The notes under the pieces were generated by a model. The model searched no databases. It was not told where the DNA came from and saw only the letters and a list, made by a program, of their open reading frames with translations. Shown here piece by piece: positions 1 through 10,722 of a DNA stretch of 64,000 nucleotides. Position 1 is the first letter of the stretch. Each line of letters opens with the position of its first letter. Origin of the DNA: Hwanghaeella grinnelliae (GTDB taxonomy: Bacteria; Pseudomonadota; Alphaproteobacteria; UBA8366; Aestuariispiraceae); contig NZ_SADE01000001.1 in the NCBI RefSeq assembly GCF_004005845.1, positions 1,426,001 to 1,490,000 on the forward strand, read 5' to 3'. The position numbers and the translations under genes were made by a program.

Positions 1-1
1 C

Positions 2-418
2 CTGCTGCTGCTGTTGCGGAAAACCCCGCTCGGCCTGCAGATGCGGGCGGTGACGCAGAACCGCGCGATGGCCTCCTCCATGGGCATCCGAACCGGCTGG
101 GTCGATGCCATGACCTTCGGCCTGGGATCGGGGGTTGCCGGGATCGGCGGCGTTGCGTTGAGCCAGTTGACCAATGTCGGGCCTAACCTCGGGCAGGCTT
201 ATATTATCGACAGTTTCATGGTCGTCGTCTTCGGCGGCGTCGGAAATCTGTGGGGCACCTTCGTGGGAGCGATGTCGCTGGGCGTGGCGAATAAGTTCCT
301 GGAGCCCTTCACCGGCGCCGTCGTCGCAAAAATCATCGTCCTGGTCCTGATCATCCTGTTCATTCAACGGCGGCCGCGCGGCTTGTTCGCGCTCAAGGGC
401 CGCAGTGTGGAGGGCTGA
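2..418 (+). CDS. urtB: Urea ABC transporter permease UrtB (C-terminal part)
   Basis: C-terminal 138 residues of a branched-chain-amino-acid-type inner-membrane permease; the gene starts before the window and the frame is open from base 2. The fragment has the family's MRAVTQN-like segment early on, the QLTNVGPNLGQAYIIDSFM region and a last hydrophobic helix followed by a basic RRPRGLFALKGR tail. UrtB pairs with UrtC to form the membrane channel that imports urea at low concentration. It is assigned to urea transport rather than amino acids because urtC, urtD, urtE and a full urease operon follow on the same strand. The stop is two bases before the urtC ATG. Confidence 0.9.
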   Translation: MLLLLRKTPLGLQMRAVTQNRAMASSMGIRTGWVDAMTFGLGSGVAGIGGVALSQLTNVGPNLGQAYIIDSFMVVVFGGVGNLWGTFVGAMSLGVANKFLEPFTGAVVAKIIVLVLIILFIQRRPRGLFALKGRSVEG

Positions 419-420
419 GC

Positions 421-1614
421 ATGGCAAAGGCAGAGACGATGACGGAAGCGAACACTACACCGCGCTACTCGTCCTGGGTTCTGTCCGCGCTGACGGACCG
501 GACCTCGGTATCGGTGCTGGGGGCGATCGGGGCCCTCGCCATAGCCTGTGTGCTGCTGAACCAATTGCCGGAATCCAGCGCCTTCCATGTGCCCACCTAT
601 ATGATCAGCCTGTTCGGCAAGTATCTGTGTTACGCGGTGCTGGCACTGTCGGTCGATCTGGTTTGGGGCTATTGCGGAATTTTGAGCCTGGGGCACGGGG
701 CGTTCTTCGCGCTCGGCGGTTACGCGATGGGCATGTACCTGATGCGCCAGATTGGCGACCGGGGCGTCTATGGCCACCCGATATTGCCGGACTTCATGGT
801 CTTCCTGAATTGGGAGGAACTGCCCTGGTACTGGTACGGGTTCGACTTCTTCCCCTTCGCCATGCTGATGGTGGTGGTGGCGCCGGGCGCGCTGGCCTTC
901 GTTTTCGGCTGGTTCGCCTTCCGGTCACGTGTGACCGGGGTGTATCTGTCGATCATCACCCAAGCGATGACTTATGCGCTGATGCTGGCCTTCTTCCAGA
1001 ACGATATGGGCTTCGGCGGCAATAACGGCCTGACCGACTTCAAGGACCTGATGGGCTTCGATCTGCGGTCCGACGGGGTGCGGAATTGGCTGTTCCTGTC
1101 GTCCGCCGCGACGCTGGCCATCGGCTATATCCTGTGCCGGTTGGTGACGACGTCCCGCATGGGCAAGGTCCTGATCGCGATCCGCGACGCGGAAAGCCGG
1201 GCCCGGTTCCTGGGCTACCGGGTCGAGTACTATAAACTGTTCGTCTTCACCCTGTCGGCCATGTTGGCCGGGGTTGCGGGCGCGCTTTACGTGCCTCAGG
1301 TGGGGATCATCAATCCCGGTGAATTCGCGCCACTGATTTCCATCGAGATCGTCATCTGGGTGGCGCTCGGCGGGCGCGGTTACCTCTATGGCGCCATTGT
1401 CGGCGCGCTGGTGGTCAATATCGCGAAAAGCTATTTCACCGTCGCCTTTCCGGAAATCTGGCTGTTTTTCCTAGGGGGGCTGTTCGTGCTGGTGACGCTA
1501 TTCATGCCGCGCGGCATCGTCGGCCTGGTCGGCGAAACGATCGGGTCCGCCTATGGATCGATGAAGGGATCCGCGCGCCGGCGCGCCGAAGCGATGGGGG
1601 GCGCCGATGACTAA
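421..1614 (+). CDS. urtC: Urea ABC transporter permease UrtC
   Basis: Second inner-membrane permease of the urea importer, 397 residues. It has a hydrophilic start of about 20 residues, then roughly eight to ten hydrophobic segments, with the LivM-type signature around DLVWGYCGILSLGHGAFFALGG (split by its usual glycines) and the cytoplasmic loop IAIRDAESRARFLGY that contacts the ATPases. An insert near residues 110-145 rich in Trp/Tyr/Phe is typical of UrtC and distinguishes it from shorter LivM proteins. The start follows urtB by two bases and the end overlaps urtD by 8 bases, so translation is probably coupled. Confidence 0.92.
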   Translation: MAKAETMTEANTTPRYSSWVLSALTDRTSVSVLGAIGALAIACVLLNQLPESSAFHVPTYMISLFGKYLCYAVLALSVDLVWGYCGILSLGHGAFFALGGYAMGMYLMRQIGDRGVYGHPILPDFMVFLNWEELPWYWYGFDFFPFAMLMVVVAPGALAFVFGWFAFRSRVTGVYLSIITQAMTYALMLAFFQNDMGFGGNNGLTDFKDLMGFDLRSDGVRNWLFLSSAATLAIGYILCRLVTTSRMGKVLIAIRDAESRARFLGYRVEYYKLFVFTLSAMLAGVAGALYVPQVGIINPGEFAPLISIEIVIWVALGGRGYLYGAIVGALVVNIAKSYFTVAFPEIWLFFLGGLFVLVTLFMPRGIVGLVGETIGSAYGSMKGSARRRAEAMGGADD

Positions 1615-2392
1615 TAGAAAGGGTGTCACGCCGCACGAAGCGGCGAAGGTGGCCGATGGGTCGATGCTGTATCTGGACGGCGTGACGGTCAGCTTCGACG
1701 GGTTCAAGGCATTGAATTCGCTGTCGATGATCATCAAGCCCGGCGAGATGCGGGCCATCATCGGCCCCAACGGCGCAGGCAAGACGACGATGATGGATGT
1801 CATCACCGGCAAGACGCGGCCCGATTTGGGCGACGTGCTGTTCGACGGCGGTGTCGATCTGACGAAGCATGACGAAGCGGCGATCGCCTCCATGGGGATC
1901 GGCCGGAAATTTCAGAAGCCGACCGTCTTCGAAAGTCATTCGGTCTATGACAATCTGATCCTGGCCCTGAAGCAGAACCGCACGGCGCGCGCCACCTTGT
2001 TCGCGATGACGGGCAAGGCGGACGAGGACCGGATCAATGAATTGCTGGAATTGACGCGCCTGACCGCGCAGCGCGACCTGTTGGCCGCGAACCTGTCCCA
2101 TGGGCAGAAACAATGGCTGGAAATCGGGATGTTGCTGGCGCAGGACCCGCGTCTTCTGCTGGTCGACGAACCGGCCGCCGGTATGACCGATGCGGAAACG
2201 GCCGAAACGGCGGTGCTGCTGAAGGAAATCGCGAAGTCGCATTCCGTTGTCGTCGTAGAGCATGACATGGATTTCGTGCGTGATTTGGACGTGCGCGTCA
2301 CCGTGCTGCACGAAGGCAGCGTGCTGGCCGAGGGGACATTGGATCAGGTCAGTTCCAACGACCGCGTCATTGAAGTCTATTTGGGACGATAG
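1607..2392 (+). CDS. urtD: Urea ABC transporter ATP-binding protein UrtD
   Basis: Cytoplasmic ATPase of the LivG class, 261 residues. Walker A is GPNGAGKT at residues 53-60, the ABC signature appears as LSHGQ at 163-167, and Walker B ends in DEP near 187-189. The AAGMTDAE stretch after Walker B is the form usual for LivG/UrtD. It powers urea import together with UrtE. It overlaps urtC by 8 bases and its stop is 10 bases before the urtE ATG. The LSHGQ variant in place of LSGGQ is common in UrtD. Confidence 0.93.
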   Translation: MTNRKGVTPHEAAKVADGSMLYLDGVTVSFDGFKALNSLSMIIKPGEMRAIIGPNGAGKTTMMDVITGKTRPDLGDVLFDGGVDLTKHDEAAIASMGIGRKFQKPTVFESHSVYDNLILALKQNRTARATLFAMTGKADEDRINELLELTRLTAQRDLLAANLSHGQKQWLEIGMLLAQDPRLLLVDEPAAGMTDAETAETAVLLKEIAKSHSVVVVEHDMDFVRDLDVRVTVLHEGSVLAEGTLDQVSSNDRVIEVYLGR

Positions 2393-2402
2393 GAACGGGC
2401 AC

Positions 2403-3098
2403 ATGCTGGCTGTTGAGAATGTCGATCTGTTCTACGGCGCGGCCCAGGCGCTGAAATCCGTTTCCGTCACGGCGGAGCAGGGCAAGGTGACCTGCGTGCT
2501 GGGGCGCAACGGGGTGGGCAAGACCAGCCTGTTGAAGGCAATCGCCGGGCAGCAGGCGGTCAGCGCCGGGACCATCACGCTTGCCGGTGAAAACATCCTG
2601 TCCATGCGGCCCTATGACCGGGCGCGGAAGGGCATTGCCTATGTGCCGCAGGGGCGGGAAATCTTTCCTTTGCTGACGGTGCGGGAAAATTTGGAAACCG
2701 GCTATGCCTGCTTGGACCGGAAGACCAGCTTCGTGCCGGATGAGGTGTTCGAACTGTTCCCGGTGTTGAAGGATATGCTGCGCCGGCGCGGCGGGGACCT
2801 TTCGGGCGGTCAGCAGCAGCAGCTTGCCATCGGCCGCGCCCTTGTCATGCGGCCGAAACTGTTGATCCTGGACGAACCGACGGAAGGGATCCAACCGTCG
2901 ATCATCAAGGATATCGGCCGCGCGATCGCGTTCCTGCGCGATCGGGGCGACATGGCCATCGTGCTGGTCGAACAGTATTTTGACTTCGCCAAGGAGTTGG
3001 CAGACAGTTTCGCTGTCTTGGACAGGGGCGAAGTCGTCGCCTCCGGCGGACGGGAAGAGTTGGCGAATAGCGATGTACGACGGCATCTTACCGTCTGA
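2403..3098 (+). CDS. urtE: Urea ABC transporter ATP-binding protein UrtE
   Basis: LivF-class ATPase, 231 residues from the ATG at 2403. Walker A GRNGVGKT lies at residues 34-41, the signature LSGGQ at 133-137 and Walker B LLILDEPTEGIQPS near 154-166; the EGIQPS ending is characteristic of LivF/UrtE. The longer open frame upstream runs through urtD, so the ATG ten bases after urtD is the sensible start. It forms the ATPase pair with UrtD. Its last 26 bases overlap the start of ureD, tying transporter and urease expression together. Confidence 0.92.
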   Translation: MLAVENVDLFYGAAQALKSVSVTAEQGKVTCVLGRNGVGKTSLLKAIAGQQAVSAGTITLAGENILSMRPYDRARKGIAYVPQGREIFPLLTVRENLETGYACLDRKTSFVPDEVFELFPVLKDMLRRRGGDLSGGQQQQLAIGRALVMRPKLLILDEPTEGIQPSIIKDIGRAIAFLRDRGDMAIVLVEQYFDFAKELADSFAVLDRGEVVASGGREELANSDVRRHLTV

Positions 3099-3912
3099 TC
3101 AGGTAAAGCGGTTACAGCGCGTCAGCGCCACGGCTTCCGTGACACTGCACCGGAAGGACGGCGCCGTTCGGCTGTGCCGGCTGTATCAGGCCGGCGCCGC
3201 GAAGATACGCCTGCCGAAGTCCTACGCACCGGACCGCGCCGACGTGACATTGATCAACACCGCCGGCGGATTGACCGGCGGGGATGTCTTCGATGTCTCT
3301 GTCACCGTCGCGGAAGAGGCGGCCGCCTGTGTCACTACCCAGGCTTGCGAGAAGATGTATCGCAGCCTGGACGGCGACGCGGTGGTCACGAACAGTCTTG
3401 CCGTCGGCCCCGGCGCGCGCCTCGCCTGGATGCCACAGGAAACCATCTTCTACGACCGTGCGTCCCTTTATCGGAAATTAAATGCAACGGTAGACCCGGA
3501 CGGGGCGTTGTTTGCCATGGAGCCGATGGTCTTCGGCCGTACCGCCATGGGCGAGTCGGTCGAGCGCGGTTCCCTCAAGGACGCTTGGACAGTCAAACGC
3601 GGAGACGTGCTTGTCTATGCGGATCGTACCTACCTCAACGACGAATTCGCCAGCGTCCTGAGCAGGCCCGGCATAATGCGCGCGGCAAGGGCCTTTGCCG
3701 CCGGCGTGTATGTCGGGCCCGGGCAGGGGCGGGTGCGGGATGCGATCCGCGCCGTGGCCGAGCCCGATGGCGTCACCGCCGGCGTCAGTATTGTACGGGG
3801 GGCGGTTTCAATTCGGTGTGTCGCAACGGACAGCCAAGGGTTACGCCGGTGGATCGGCGCAGCCTATCAAGCTGCCTGGGGTGAGGATCTGCCCCGTGTT
3901 TGGGGGTGCTAG
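3073..3912 (+). CDS. ureD: Urease accessory protein UreD (UreH)
   Basis: Urease assembly chaperone, 279 residues from the ATG at 3073. The frame is open further upstream but that part is a shadow of urtE. Family marks are TLINTAGGLTGGD near residues 55-70, a CVTTQACEKMYRS segment, the MPQETIFYDRA motif and FGRTAMGE. UreD binds apo-urease and, with UreF and UreG, helps deliver nickel and CO2 to the active site. It overlaps urtE by 26 bases and is 37 bases before ureA, the usual alphaproteobacterial ureDABC order. The C-terminus WGEDLPRVWG is typical. Confidence 0.93.
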   Translation: MYDGILPSDQVKRLQRVSATASVTLHRKDGAVRLCRLYQAGAAKIRLPKSYAPDRADVTLINTAGGLTGGDVFDVSVTVAEEAAACVTTQACEKMYRSLDGDAVVTNSLAVGPGARLAWMPQETIFYDRASLYRKLNATVDPDGALFAMEPMVFGRTAMGESVERGSLKDAWTVKRGDVLVYADRTYLNDEFASVLSRPGIMRAARAFAAGVYVGPGQGRVRDAIRAVAEPDGVTAGVSIVRGAVSIRCVATDSQGLRRWIGAAYQAAWGEDLPRVWGC

Positions 3913-3949
3913 TTTTGCTTAGGGAAAGACGGGAAGCGGGAGAGAAAAC

Positions 3950-4252
3950 ATGAACCTGACCCCGAGGGAGAAGGACAAGCTGCTGATATCGATGGCGGCC
4001 ATGGTGGCGCGCCGCAGGCTTGAACGCGGCGTGAAACTGAACCATCCGGAAGCCATCGCGCTGATCACCGATCACGTGGTCGAAGGCGCCCGGGACGGCC
4101 GGTCCGTCGCCGACCTGATGGAGGCGGGCGCCCATGTCATCACCCGCGATCAGGTGATGGAAGGCGTCGCGGAGATGATCCATGACGTTCAGGTCGAGGC
4201 GACCTTTCCCGATGGCACCAAGTTGGTGACCGTTCACGAACCGATACGCTGA
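3950..4252 (+). CDS. ureA: Urease gamma subunit UreA
   Basis: Small structural subunit of urease, 100 residues, exactly the family's normal length. It begins [11 protein letters not shown] and carries the conserved [14 protein letters not shown] segment and the [13 protein letters not shown] block. A purine-rich ribosome site (GGGAGAG) sits just before the ATG. Urease (UreABC)3 hydrolyses urea to ammonia and carbamate in the cytoplasm. It is followed by ureB after 13 bases. Confidence 0.97.
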   Translation: MNLTPREKDKLLISMAAMVARRRLERGVKLNHPEAIALITDHVVEGARDGRSVADLMEAGAHVITRDQVMEGVAEMIHDVQVEATFPDGTKLVTVHEPIR

Positions 4253-4265
4253 GGGGGATTGAACC

Positions 4266-4571
4266 ATGATACCGGGCGAACTCTTTCCCGCGGACGGGGA
4301 AATCGAATTGAACGCGGGCGCGGAAGCGGTGACGCTCAGCGTCTCCAATACCGGCGACCGGCCCGTGCAGGTCGGCTCGCATTATCATTTCTATGAGACG
4401 AATACCGGGCTGGACTTCGACCGGGAAAAGGCGCGCGGCATGCGCCTCGACATCGCGGCGGGCACCGCCGTGCGGTTCGAACCGGGCCAGACCCGCGAGG
4501 TGACGCTGGTCCCCTATGGGGGCGCGCGCCGCGTGTTCGGTTTCAATCAGAAGATCATGGGTAGCTTGTAA
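4266..4571 (+). CDS. ureB: Urease beta subunit UreB
   Basis: Second small structural subunit of urease, 101 residues, full length. It starts [18 protein letters not shown] and contains the diagnostic [17 protein letters not shown] segment near residues 25-41 and the ending [14 protein letters not shown]. It packs with UreA and UreC in the cytoplasmic urease trimer. Spaced 13 bases after ureA and 14 bases before ureC. Confidence 0.97.
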   Translation: MIPGELFPADGEIELNAGAEAVTLSVSNTGDRPVQVGSHYHFYETNTGLDFDREKARGMRLDIAAGTAVRFEPGQTREVTLVPYGGARRVFGFNQKIMGSL

Positions 4572-4585
4572 GGGGGGCTAGGAAC

Positions 4586-6298
<1,713 letters not shown>

Positions 6299-6346
6299 CG
6301 CAAGTGCGGCTGAAGCATCGCACGGAATTCATGCTAGGGAGATTTT

Positions 6347-6874
6347 ATGATTAGAGCGGTTACGGTACTTGAACGCGGCACGTGGAACGGCGAGGCCGTC
6401 GATACGGTTGTGTTGGATTATGACGCGCGCCACCGCCGGCGCATTGCCATGAACGGGGTGCACGGGCTTTCCTTCCTGCTGGACCTGCCCCGGCCGGTGG
6501 CGATCTCGTCGGGCGACGCGCTCCGGCTGGAAGACGGCCGCCTCGTCGCGGTTCAGGCGGCGGAAGAAAAGCTGCTGGAAGTGACCTGCGAGAACCGCCA
6601 CGACCTGATGCGGGTGGCCTGGCATCTGGGCAACCGGCATCTGCCCACGGAGATCCATGAAGCGGCGGTGTTCATCCGCTACGATCATGTGATCGAGGAA
6701 ATGCTGAAGGGCCTGGGCGCGTGGACGACCGTCGTTTCCCGCCCGTTCCAGCCGGAAGGCGGGGCCTATGGCCAGGGCACCGTGATGGGCCACAGCCACG
6801 GCCCGCATGACCATGTCCATGCCTATGACGCCAGCGGCGACCACGACCATTCCCATTTCGGGCAAACCCACTAG
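6347..6874 (+). CDS. ureE: Urease nickel metallochaperone UreE
   Basis: Nickel-binding accessory protein, 175 residues. The first about 150 residues hold the UreE fold (DLPRPVAISSGDAL and ENRHDLMRVAWHLGNRHLP segments, the latter with the conserved HLGNRH). The last about 25 residues are rich in His and Asp (HGPHDHVHAY, DHDHSHFG), a nickel-storage tail found in many UreE proteins. It hands nickel to UreG. The gene follows ureC by 48 bases with an AGGGAG ribosome site and precedes ureF by 25 bases. Confidence 0.95.
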   Translation: MIRAVTVLERGTWNGEAVDTVVLDYDARHRRRIAMNGVHGLSFLLDLPRPVAISSGDALRLEDGRLVAVQAAEEKLLEVTCENRHDLMRVAWHLGNRHLPTEIHEAAVFIRYDHVIEEMLKGLGAWTTVVSRPFQPEGGAYGQGTVMGHSHGPHDHVHAYDASGDHDHSHFGQTH

Positions 6875-6899
6875 GGCCAAAATCGTTAGGGGCTGAACC

Positions 6900-7619
6900 A
6901 TGGCAGCGCCGTCCTCTCTTTCGGAAAGCCGGGCGCTGCTGCGCTTGATGACCTGGATGTCGCCGTCCTTTCCGGTTGGCGCCTTCACCTATTCCCATGG
7001 CTTGGAATGGGCAGTCGAGCAGGGGGACGTGAAAGACGCGGAGACCCTGCGCCTGTGGCTGTTGGATGTGTTGCAGCACGGCTCCGGCCGTAGCGACGCG
7101 ATACTGCTGGCGGAAGCGTGGCGGCGGGTGACCGGCCAAGCGGGTGAGATAGGTGAAGGCGTGGATCTGGCCGATCTGGTCGACCTCGCCTTGGCGCTGA
7201 ACCCCAGCGAGGAACGCCTGCTGGAATCCGAATCCCAGGGCAAGGCCTTCGTGAAGGCGGCCAAGGCCGGCTGGCCGGTACTGGACGGGTGCGGCGAGGA
7301 TCTGGTCCGGGACATCGCCCGCGCGCCCTATCCCATCGCGGTCGGCGCGGTGGCGGGGTTGAGCGGCATTGCCCTGGAAGACGCGCTGGCGGCATTCCTG
7401 CACGGGGTGGTGGCGAACCTCGTTTCGGCGGGGGTGCGGCTTGTGCCGCTGGGCCAAAGCGACGGCATCCGCGTGCTCGCCGCGCTGGAAGGCGAGCTGC
7501 TTTCCCGCGCCGACTGGGCCGCCAAGGCCGGTTTTGAGGAATTGGGCGGCTTCGCGCCGCTGATCGACATCGCATCGATGAAACACGAAACCCAATATAC
7601 AAGGTTGTTCAGGTCATGA
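6900..7619 (+). CDS. ureF: Urease accessory protein UreF
   Basis: Helical urease chaperone, 239 residues, starting with an ATG right after ureE. Family marks are the N-terminal [21 protein letters not shown] region ([14 protein letters not shown] near residues 20-35), [13 protein letters not shown], and the C-terminal [14 protein letters not shown]. UreF forms a complex with UreD and UreG on apo-urease and controls UreG GTPase activity. The last four bases overlap the ureG start (ATGA). Confidence 0.95.
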   Translation: MAAPSSLSESRALLRLMTWMSPSFPVGAFTYSHGLEWAVEQGDVKDAETLRLWLLDVLQHGSGRSDAILLAEAWRRVTGQAGEIGEGVDLADLVDLALALNPSEERLLESESQGKAFVKAAKAGWPVLDGCGEDLVRDIARAPYPIAVGAVAGLSGIALEDALAAFLHGVVANLVSAGVRLVPLGQSDGIRVLAALEGELLSRADWAAKAGFEELGGFAPLIDIASMKHETQYTRLFRS

Positions 7620-8272
7620 GTGCAGTTGCGGAAACATCCGGTCCCTTGGAAAATACATCGAACATGAACGGGCCGCTGCGCGTCGGCATCGGCGGGCCGG
7701 TCGGGTCGGGCAAGACCGCGTTGATGGAACAGTTGAGCCGCGCGATGTATGGCCGCTTCAATCTCTGCGCCATCACCAACGACATCTATACCAAGGAAGA
7801 CGCGCGCATCCTGACCGAAACCGGCGTGCTGCCCGAAGACCGGATCATGGGCGTGGAAACGGGCGGCTGCCCGCATACCGCCATCCGGGAAGACGCCAGC
7901 ATCAACCTCGCCGCCGTCGACACGATGATGGAAAAGTTTCCGGGCCTGGATTTGATCCTGATCGAAAGCGGCGGCGACAACCTGGCCGCCACCTATTCGC
8001 CCGAACTGGCGGACCTGACCATCTATGTCATCGACGTCTCGGCGGGGGAGAAGATTCCCCGCAAGGGCGGCCCCGGCATCACCCGTTCCGACCTGCTGAT
8101 CATCAACAAAACAGACCTCGCCCCCCTCGTCGGCGCCAGCCTGGACGTCATGGACCAGGACACCAAACGCATGCGCGGCGAACGGCCGTACTACTTCACG
8201 AACCTGAAGGCCGGGAAGGGCGTTGAGGAGATTGTTGAGTTCATTGTGAAGAGCGGCGGATTGGACGGATAG
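7616..8272 (+). CDS. ureG: Urease GTPase UreG
   Basis: SIMIBI-class GTPase, 218 residues, that inserts nickel into urease. The P-loop GGPVGSGKT is at residues 26-34 and the nickel-binding Cys-Pro-His motif is at 85-87 inside [15 protein letters not shown]. The [18 protein letters not shown] block (residues about 121-140) and [10 protein letters not shown] are standard. The start overlaps ureF by four bases. It is the last gene of the operon; about 100 bases of non-coding sequence without a clear terminator follow. Confidence 0.97.
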   Translation: MSAVAETSGPLENTSNMNGPLRVGIGGPVGSGKTALMEQLSRAMYGRFNLCAITNDIYTKEDARILTETGVLPEDRIMGVETGGCPHTAIREDASINLAAVDTMMEKFPGLDLILIESGGDNLAATYSPELADLTIYVIDVSAGEKIPRKGGPGITRSDLLIINKTDLAPLVGASLDVMDQDTKRMRGERPYYFTNLKAGKGVEEIVEFIVKSGGLDG

Positions 8273-8372
8273 CTCGGCAAACTGTCACTTTCCGTCCATC
8301 TTCCGTCGTTAACCTCATTGAGGCTGCGGTAGCTGCCCGTGCCGGTGAAACCGCTTCGAGAGGCTTCAGGTT

Positions 8373-8609
8373 CTAACGATCCTCCTCTCGTTCATTCTCG
8401 CTTTTGGGGGATGAAAATTCGAGGATGTCTCCGGGTTGGCAGTCCAACGTGGCGCATATCTTATCCAGCGTCTCGAAACGCACACCTTTGACCTTACCTG
8501 ACCTGAGCAATGACAGGTTTTGCTCGGTGATGCCGATGGCCTTCGCCAGTTCCTTCGATTTCATTTTCCTGAGTGCCAATTGCACATCCAGGCGGACAAT
8601 AATGGTCAT
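8373..8609 (-). CDS. Small HTH regulator (YozG-type, XRE family)
   Basis: A 78-residue Cro/CI-type DNA-binding protein. I chose the ATG at 8609 (MTIIVRLDVQLALRKMKSKE) because the family starts with this segment; an in-frame start further up would give 97 residues. The helix-turn-helix covers roughly residues 12-45 (ELAKAIGITEQNLSLLRSGK) and is followed by the conserved CQPGDILEF ending. Small regulators of this type commonly sit directly behind a DUF2975 membrane protein, as in Bacillus yoaS-yozG, and the same pair occurs here with a 31-base gap. It probably controls its own operon. Confidence 0.85.
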   Translation of the reverse strand: MTIIVRLDVQLALRKMKSKELAKAIGITEQNLSLLRSGKVKGVRFETLDKICATLDCQPGDILEFSSPKSENEREEDR

Positions 8610-8640
8610 GATTGAATCCCGGTTCGGCGATGTGATGGCT

Positions 8641-9177
8641 CTAGACGAATGACTGGTTTTCGACATTCAGATTGTGCCCAACGGACATGATCCACGCCGT
8701 CACACGCATCACCAAAGCCGCAAACAGCGCAAGTGCGTGCGTATGGTCAAAGCTTATCTCCAATTCGGGAGAGGCCGTGTGGTAGGACATGGCGATGCTC
8801 AAGAGGGATTCCGAGACCATCCAGATGATGACGAAAAGCACCGCTGCCGTCGCAATCCGGCTGTAGATCCGAACGGTCGCCTCGGAAAAGAACACGCCTT
8901 TTGAATAGAGCGCGAACAGTTGCTTGAGGTGCCACAACCCTTTCGCCATGAAAAACCCCGGCAGAAAGCAAATCAGGATCCCCAATGCCCGCTGTTCCGG
9001 CGGCGGCGGCCAGGAATCGAAGTACTTCGTCGACTCGCCGAAAGGCATCTGGTCAAACCACAGGTCGGTCGGCAACAGCCAGTGATGGGCCAGATAAAAG
9101 GGGAGGAGGCAGAGCAGCGCGAGGCAGAGAAAAGAGAGCTTCTTGCTCGTGCTGGTGATTCTTTCATACCGTGTCAT
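8641..9177 (-). CDS. DUF2975 family membrane protein
   Basis: 178 residues from the ATG at 9177, which has an AGGA ribosome site about 8 bases before it; a much longer open frame upstream is a shadow of the divergent flavoprotein gene. Hydrophobic segments are visible near residues 14-30, 65-85, 105-130 and 145-170, giving four predicted membrane helices. The sequence fits the DUF2975 (YoaS-like) family, of unknown function, and the partner HTH gene downstream supports this. The conserved GVFFSEATVRIYSRIA loop lies between helices 2 and 3. Confidence 0.75.
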   Translation of the reverse strand: MTRYERITSTSKKLSFLCLALLCLLPFYLAHHWLLPTDLWFDQMPFGESTKYFDSWPPPPEQRALGILICFLPGFFMAKGLWHLKQLFALYSKGVFFSEATVRIYSRIATAAVLFVIIWMVSESLLSIAMSYHTASPELEISFDHTHALALFAALVMRVTAWIMSVGHNLNVENQSFV

Positions 9178-9489
9178 AAGGGGGTTCCTGAAATTGAAAA
9201 GCATAGAAAAATTAACGTAAAACAGTAATAAAATACTGTAAACAGAAAAATTGTGCCGAGCGAGGGCAACTTGTTCGTGCCCTTGCCGGCGATGACAGGT
9301 TCGCGCCGTCCAGCCCCAAGCCCCTGAAAACAAAGCCGTCTTGTGCCGGGGTGCGGTTTTTTGGAATGAGGTGGATATCGATGTCGACCAGGGGGACTGG
9401 CGGGGTAGGGGGGCGGCCGCCTTCCCGTGTGCCGGATGATTGCTTAGACTATGGCTTTGGGCCGCCCGCAGGCGATCAAGGAGACGAGC
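9178..9489. promoter_or_regulatory. Divergent intergenic region with AT-rich inverted repeat
   Basis: About 310 bases between the DUF2975 gene (minus) and the flavoprotein gene (plus). The part next to DUF2975 is visibly AT-rich and holds an inverted repeat, arms ACAGTA at 9222-9227 and TACTGT at 9234-9239 separated by ATAAAA. This is a plausible operator for the HTH protein encoded in the same operon, but binding is inference. The rest is GC-rich and shows nothing else recognisable. Confidence 0.4.
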
Positions 9490-10149
9490 GTGAGCGAAAA
9501 TTTTCAAGACGGGTTTTATCCGGACGGGCTTCCCGGGGATGTCAGCGTCGTGACGGACGAAGCCGCATTGCGCGCGATGCACAAGGAACCGATGACACGG
9601 TCGACCGACAAGGTGCTGCCGGCGCTCGACCGGCATTGCCGGGCGATCATTGCAAAATCGCCGTTTTGTCTGATCTCGTCCCAAAGCGACGACGGGGCCG
9701 ATATTTCCCCGCGGGGCGACCCGCCGGGTTTCGTTCGGGTCATCGATAAGTCCCATTTGCTCCTGCCCGATCGGGTCGGCAACAACCGGCTCGACAACGC
9801 GGCGAACCTGCTGAAAAACCCGAAAATCGGTATGTTGTTTCTGGTACCCGGCATGAACGAGACATTGCGCGTAAACGGTCTCGCCCGGATTACCGACGAC
9901 CGCCGTCTTCTCGATCCTTGCGCGGTGAAGGGCCGCGCGCCGATTACCGGCCTGCTTATCACGGTGAACGAGGCCTTCGTGCACTGCGCGAAAGCCTTGC
10001 AGCGATCTGAGCTTTGGAACCCGGATGTCCAGATTCAGCGGAACGAGCTGCCCAGCTATGCGACGATGCTGGTCGACCATTGCGAAGGGCTGACCCAGGC
10101 GGAATCGGACCGTCAGGGCAAGATCATGGCCGAGAGAGGACTTTATTGA
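9490..10149 (+). CDS. Pyridoxamine 5'-phosphate oxidase-family flavoprotein
   Basis: 219 residues from the GTG at 9490, chosen because AAGGAG lies about 7 bases upstream; an earlier in-frame ATG at 9451 lacks such a site. The protein matches the FMN-dependent PPOX-type split-barrel family (MSMEG_1061-like). Visible marks are a SPFCLISSQSDDGADISPRGD block near residues 55-75, LLPDRVGNNRLDNAANLLKNP, and GMNETLRVNGLARIT. Such proteins bind FMN or F420 in the cytoplasm and reduce unidentified small substrates. It stands alone and the true substrate cannot be told from context. Confidence 0.8.
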   Translation: MSENFQDGFYPDGLPGDVSVVTDEAALRAMHKEPMTRSTDKVLPALDRHCRAIIAKSPFCLISSQSDDGADISPRGDPPGFVRVIDKSHLLLPDRVGNNRLDNAANLLKNPKIGMLFLVPGMNETLRVNGLARITDDRRLLDPCAVKGRAPITGLLITVNEAFVHCAKALQRSELWNPDVQIQRNELPSYATMLVDHCEGLTQAESDRQGKIMAERGLY

Positions 10150-10315
10150 ACGGCGCGCGTCGCTAGGGATCTGTCAGAGGTGAATCCACCTCGTAACCGT
10201 CACCGCAAGTGCACCACGCTTTGCGTCTGAACTTACCATTCAGTAGCCATCGCAAGGCAGGCATTTGTTTGGTAGGCTGCCGTCTTAACGAAAACAGTAA
10301 ACGACGACCATACGG

Positions 10316-10702
10316 ATGGGGCGTGGGATGTTTTTCAGAACAAGCTTGGTCGCCATGGCAGCGGTTCTAACCTTGGCGGCGCCGGCTGCGGCGCAGAACG
10401 TAGATTGGAAGCTGTTAGATTCGGGTGTCTTGGTTGATACGGCCCACGGTAAAGGAGTGGAAATGCGTATCCAGCCTGAACCGATGGTCGATGGCCTGTT
10501 CGACAGCCCGGAGATCGGCAGGATCATGGTGCTGCTTTGCAATCACTATGTGCCGTATGTCCTTCCTTATGTGACGGAGAAATTCGACATGGATAAAGCG
10601 GATTTCATATCTGTCCGATTGCTATCAGGCGGCGCGGTGTTTGGTAGATACATACAAGAATTCTATGCTGTATCCGACGACGGGTGCGGCGCGGCGCTCT
10701 GA
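10316..10702 (+). CDS. Small secreted protein of unknown function
   Basis: 128 residues. The N-terminus is a clear signal peptide (basic start, hydrophobic stretch ending APAAAQN near residue 27), so the product is probably periplasmic. No family is recognised. One internal Cys (LLCNHY) and a C-terminal Cys (DDGCGAAL) could form a disulfide. A second ATG four codons downstream (10328) is an equally possible start. It ends 20 bases before the AT-rich HEPN-like gene but has neighbour-like GC content, so co-transcription is uncertain. Confidence 0.55.
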   Translation: MGRGMFFRTSLVAMAAVLTLAAPAAAQNVDWKLLDSGVLVDTAHGKGVEMRIQPEPMVDGLFDSPEIGRIMVLLCNHYVPYVLPYVTEKFDMDKADFISVRLLSGGAVFGRYIQEFYAVSDDGCGAAL

Positions 10703-10722
10703 GCCAAACTCGGTTACGCAAC

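Noticed and set aside
1502-2404. Minus-strand ORF of 300 codons within urtD
   Set aside because: Shadow of urtD; His/Arg-rich composition is typical of antisense reading.
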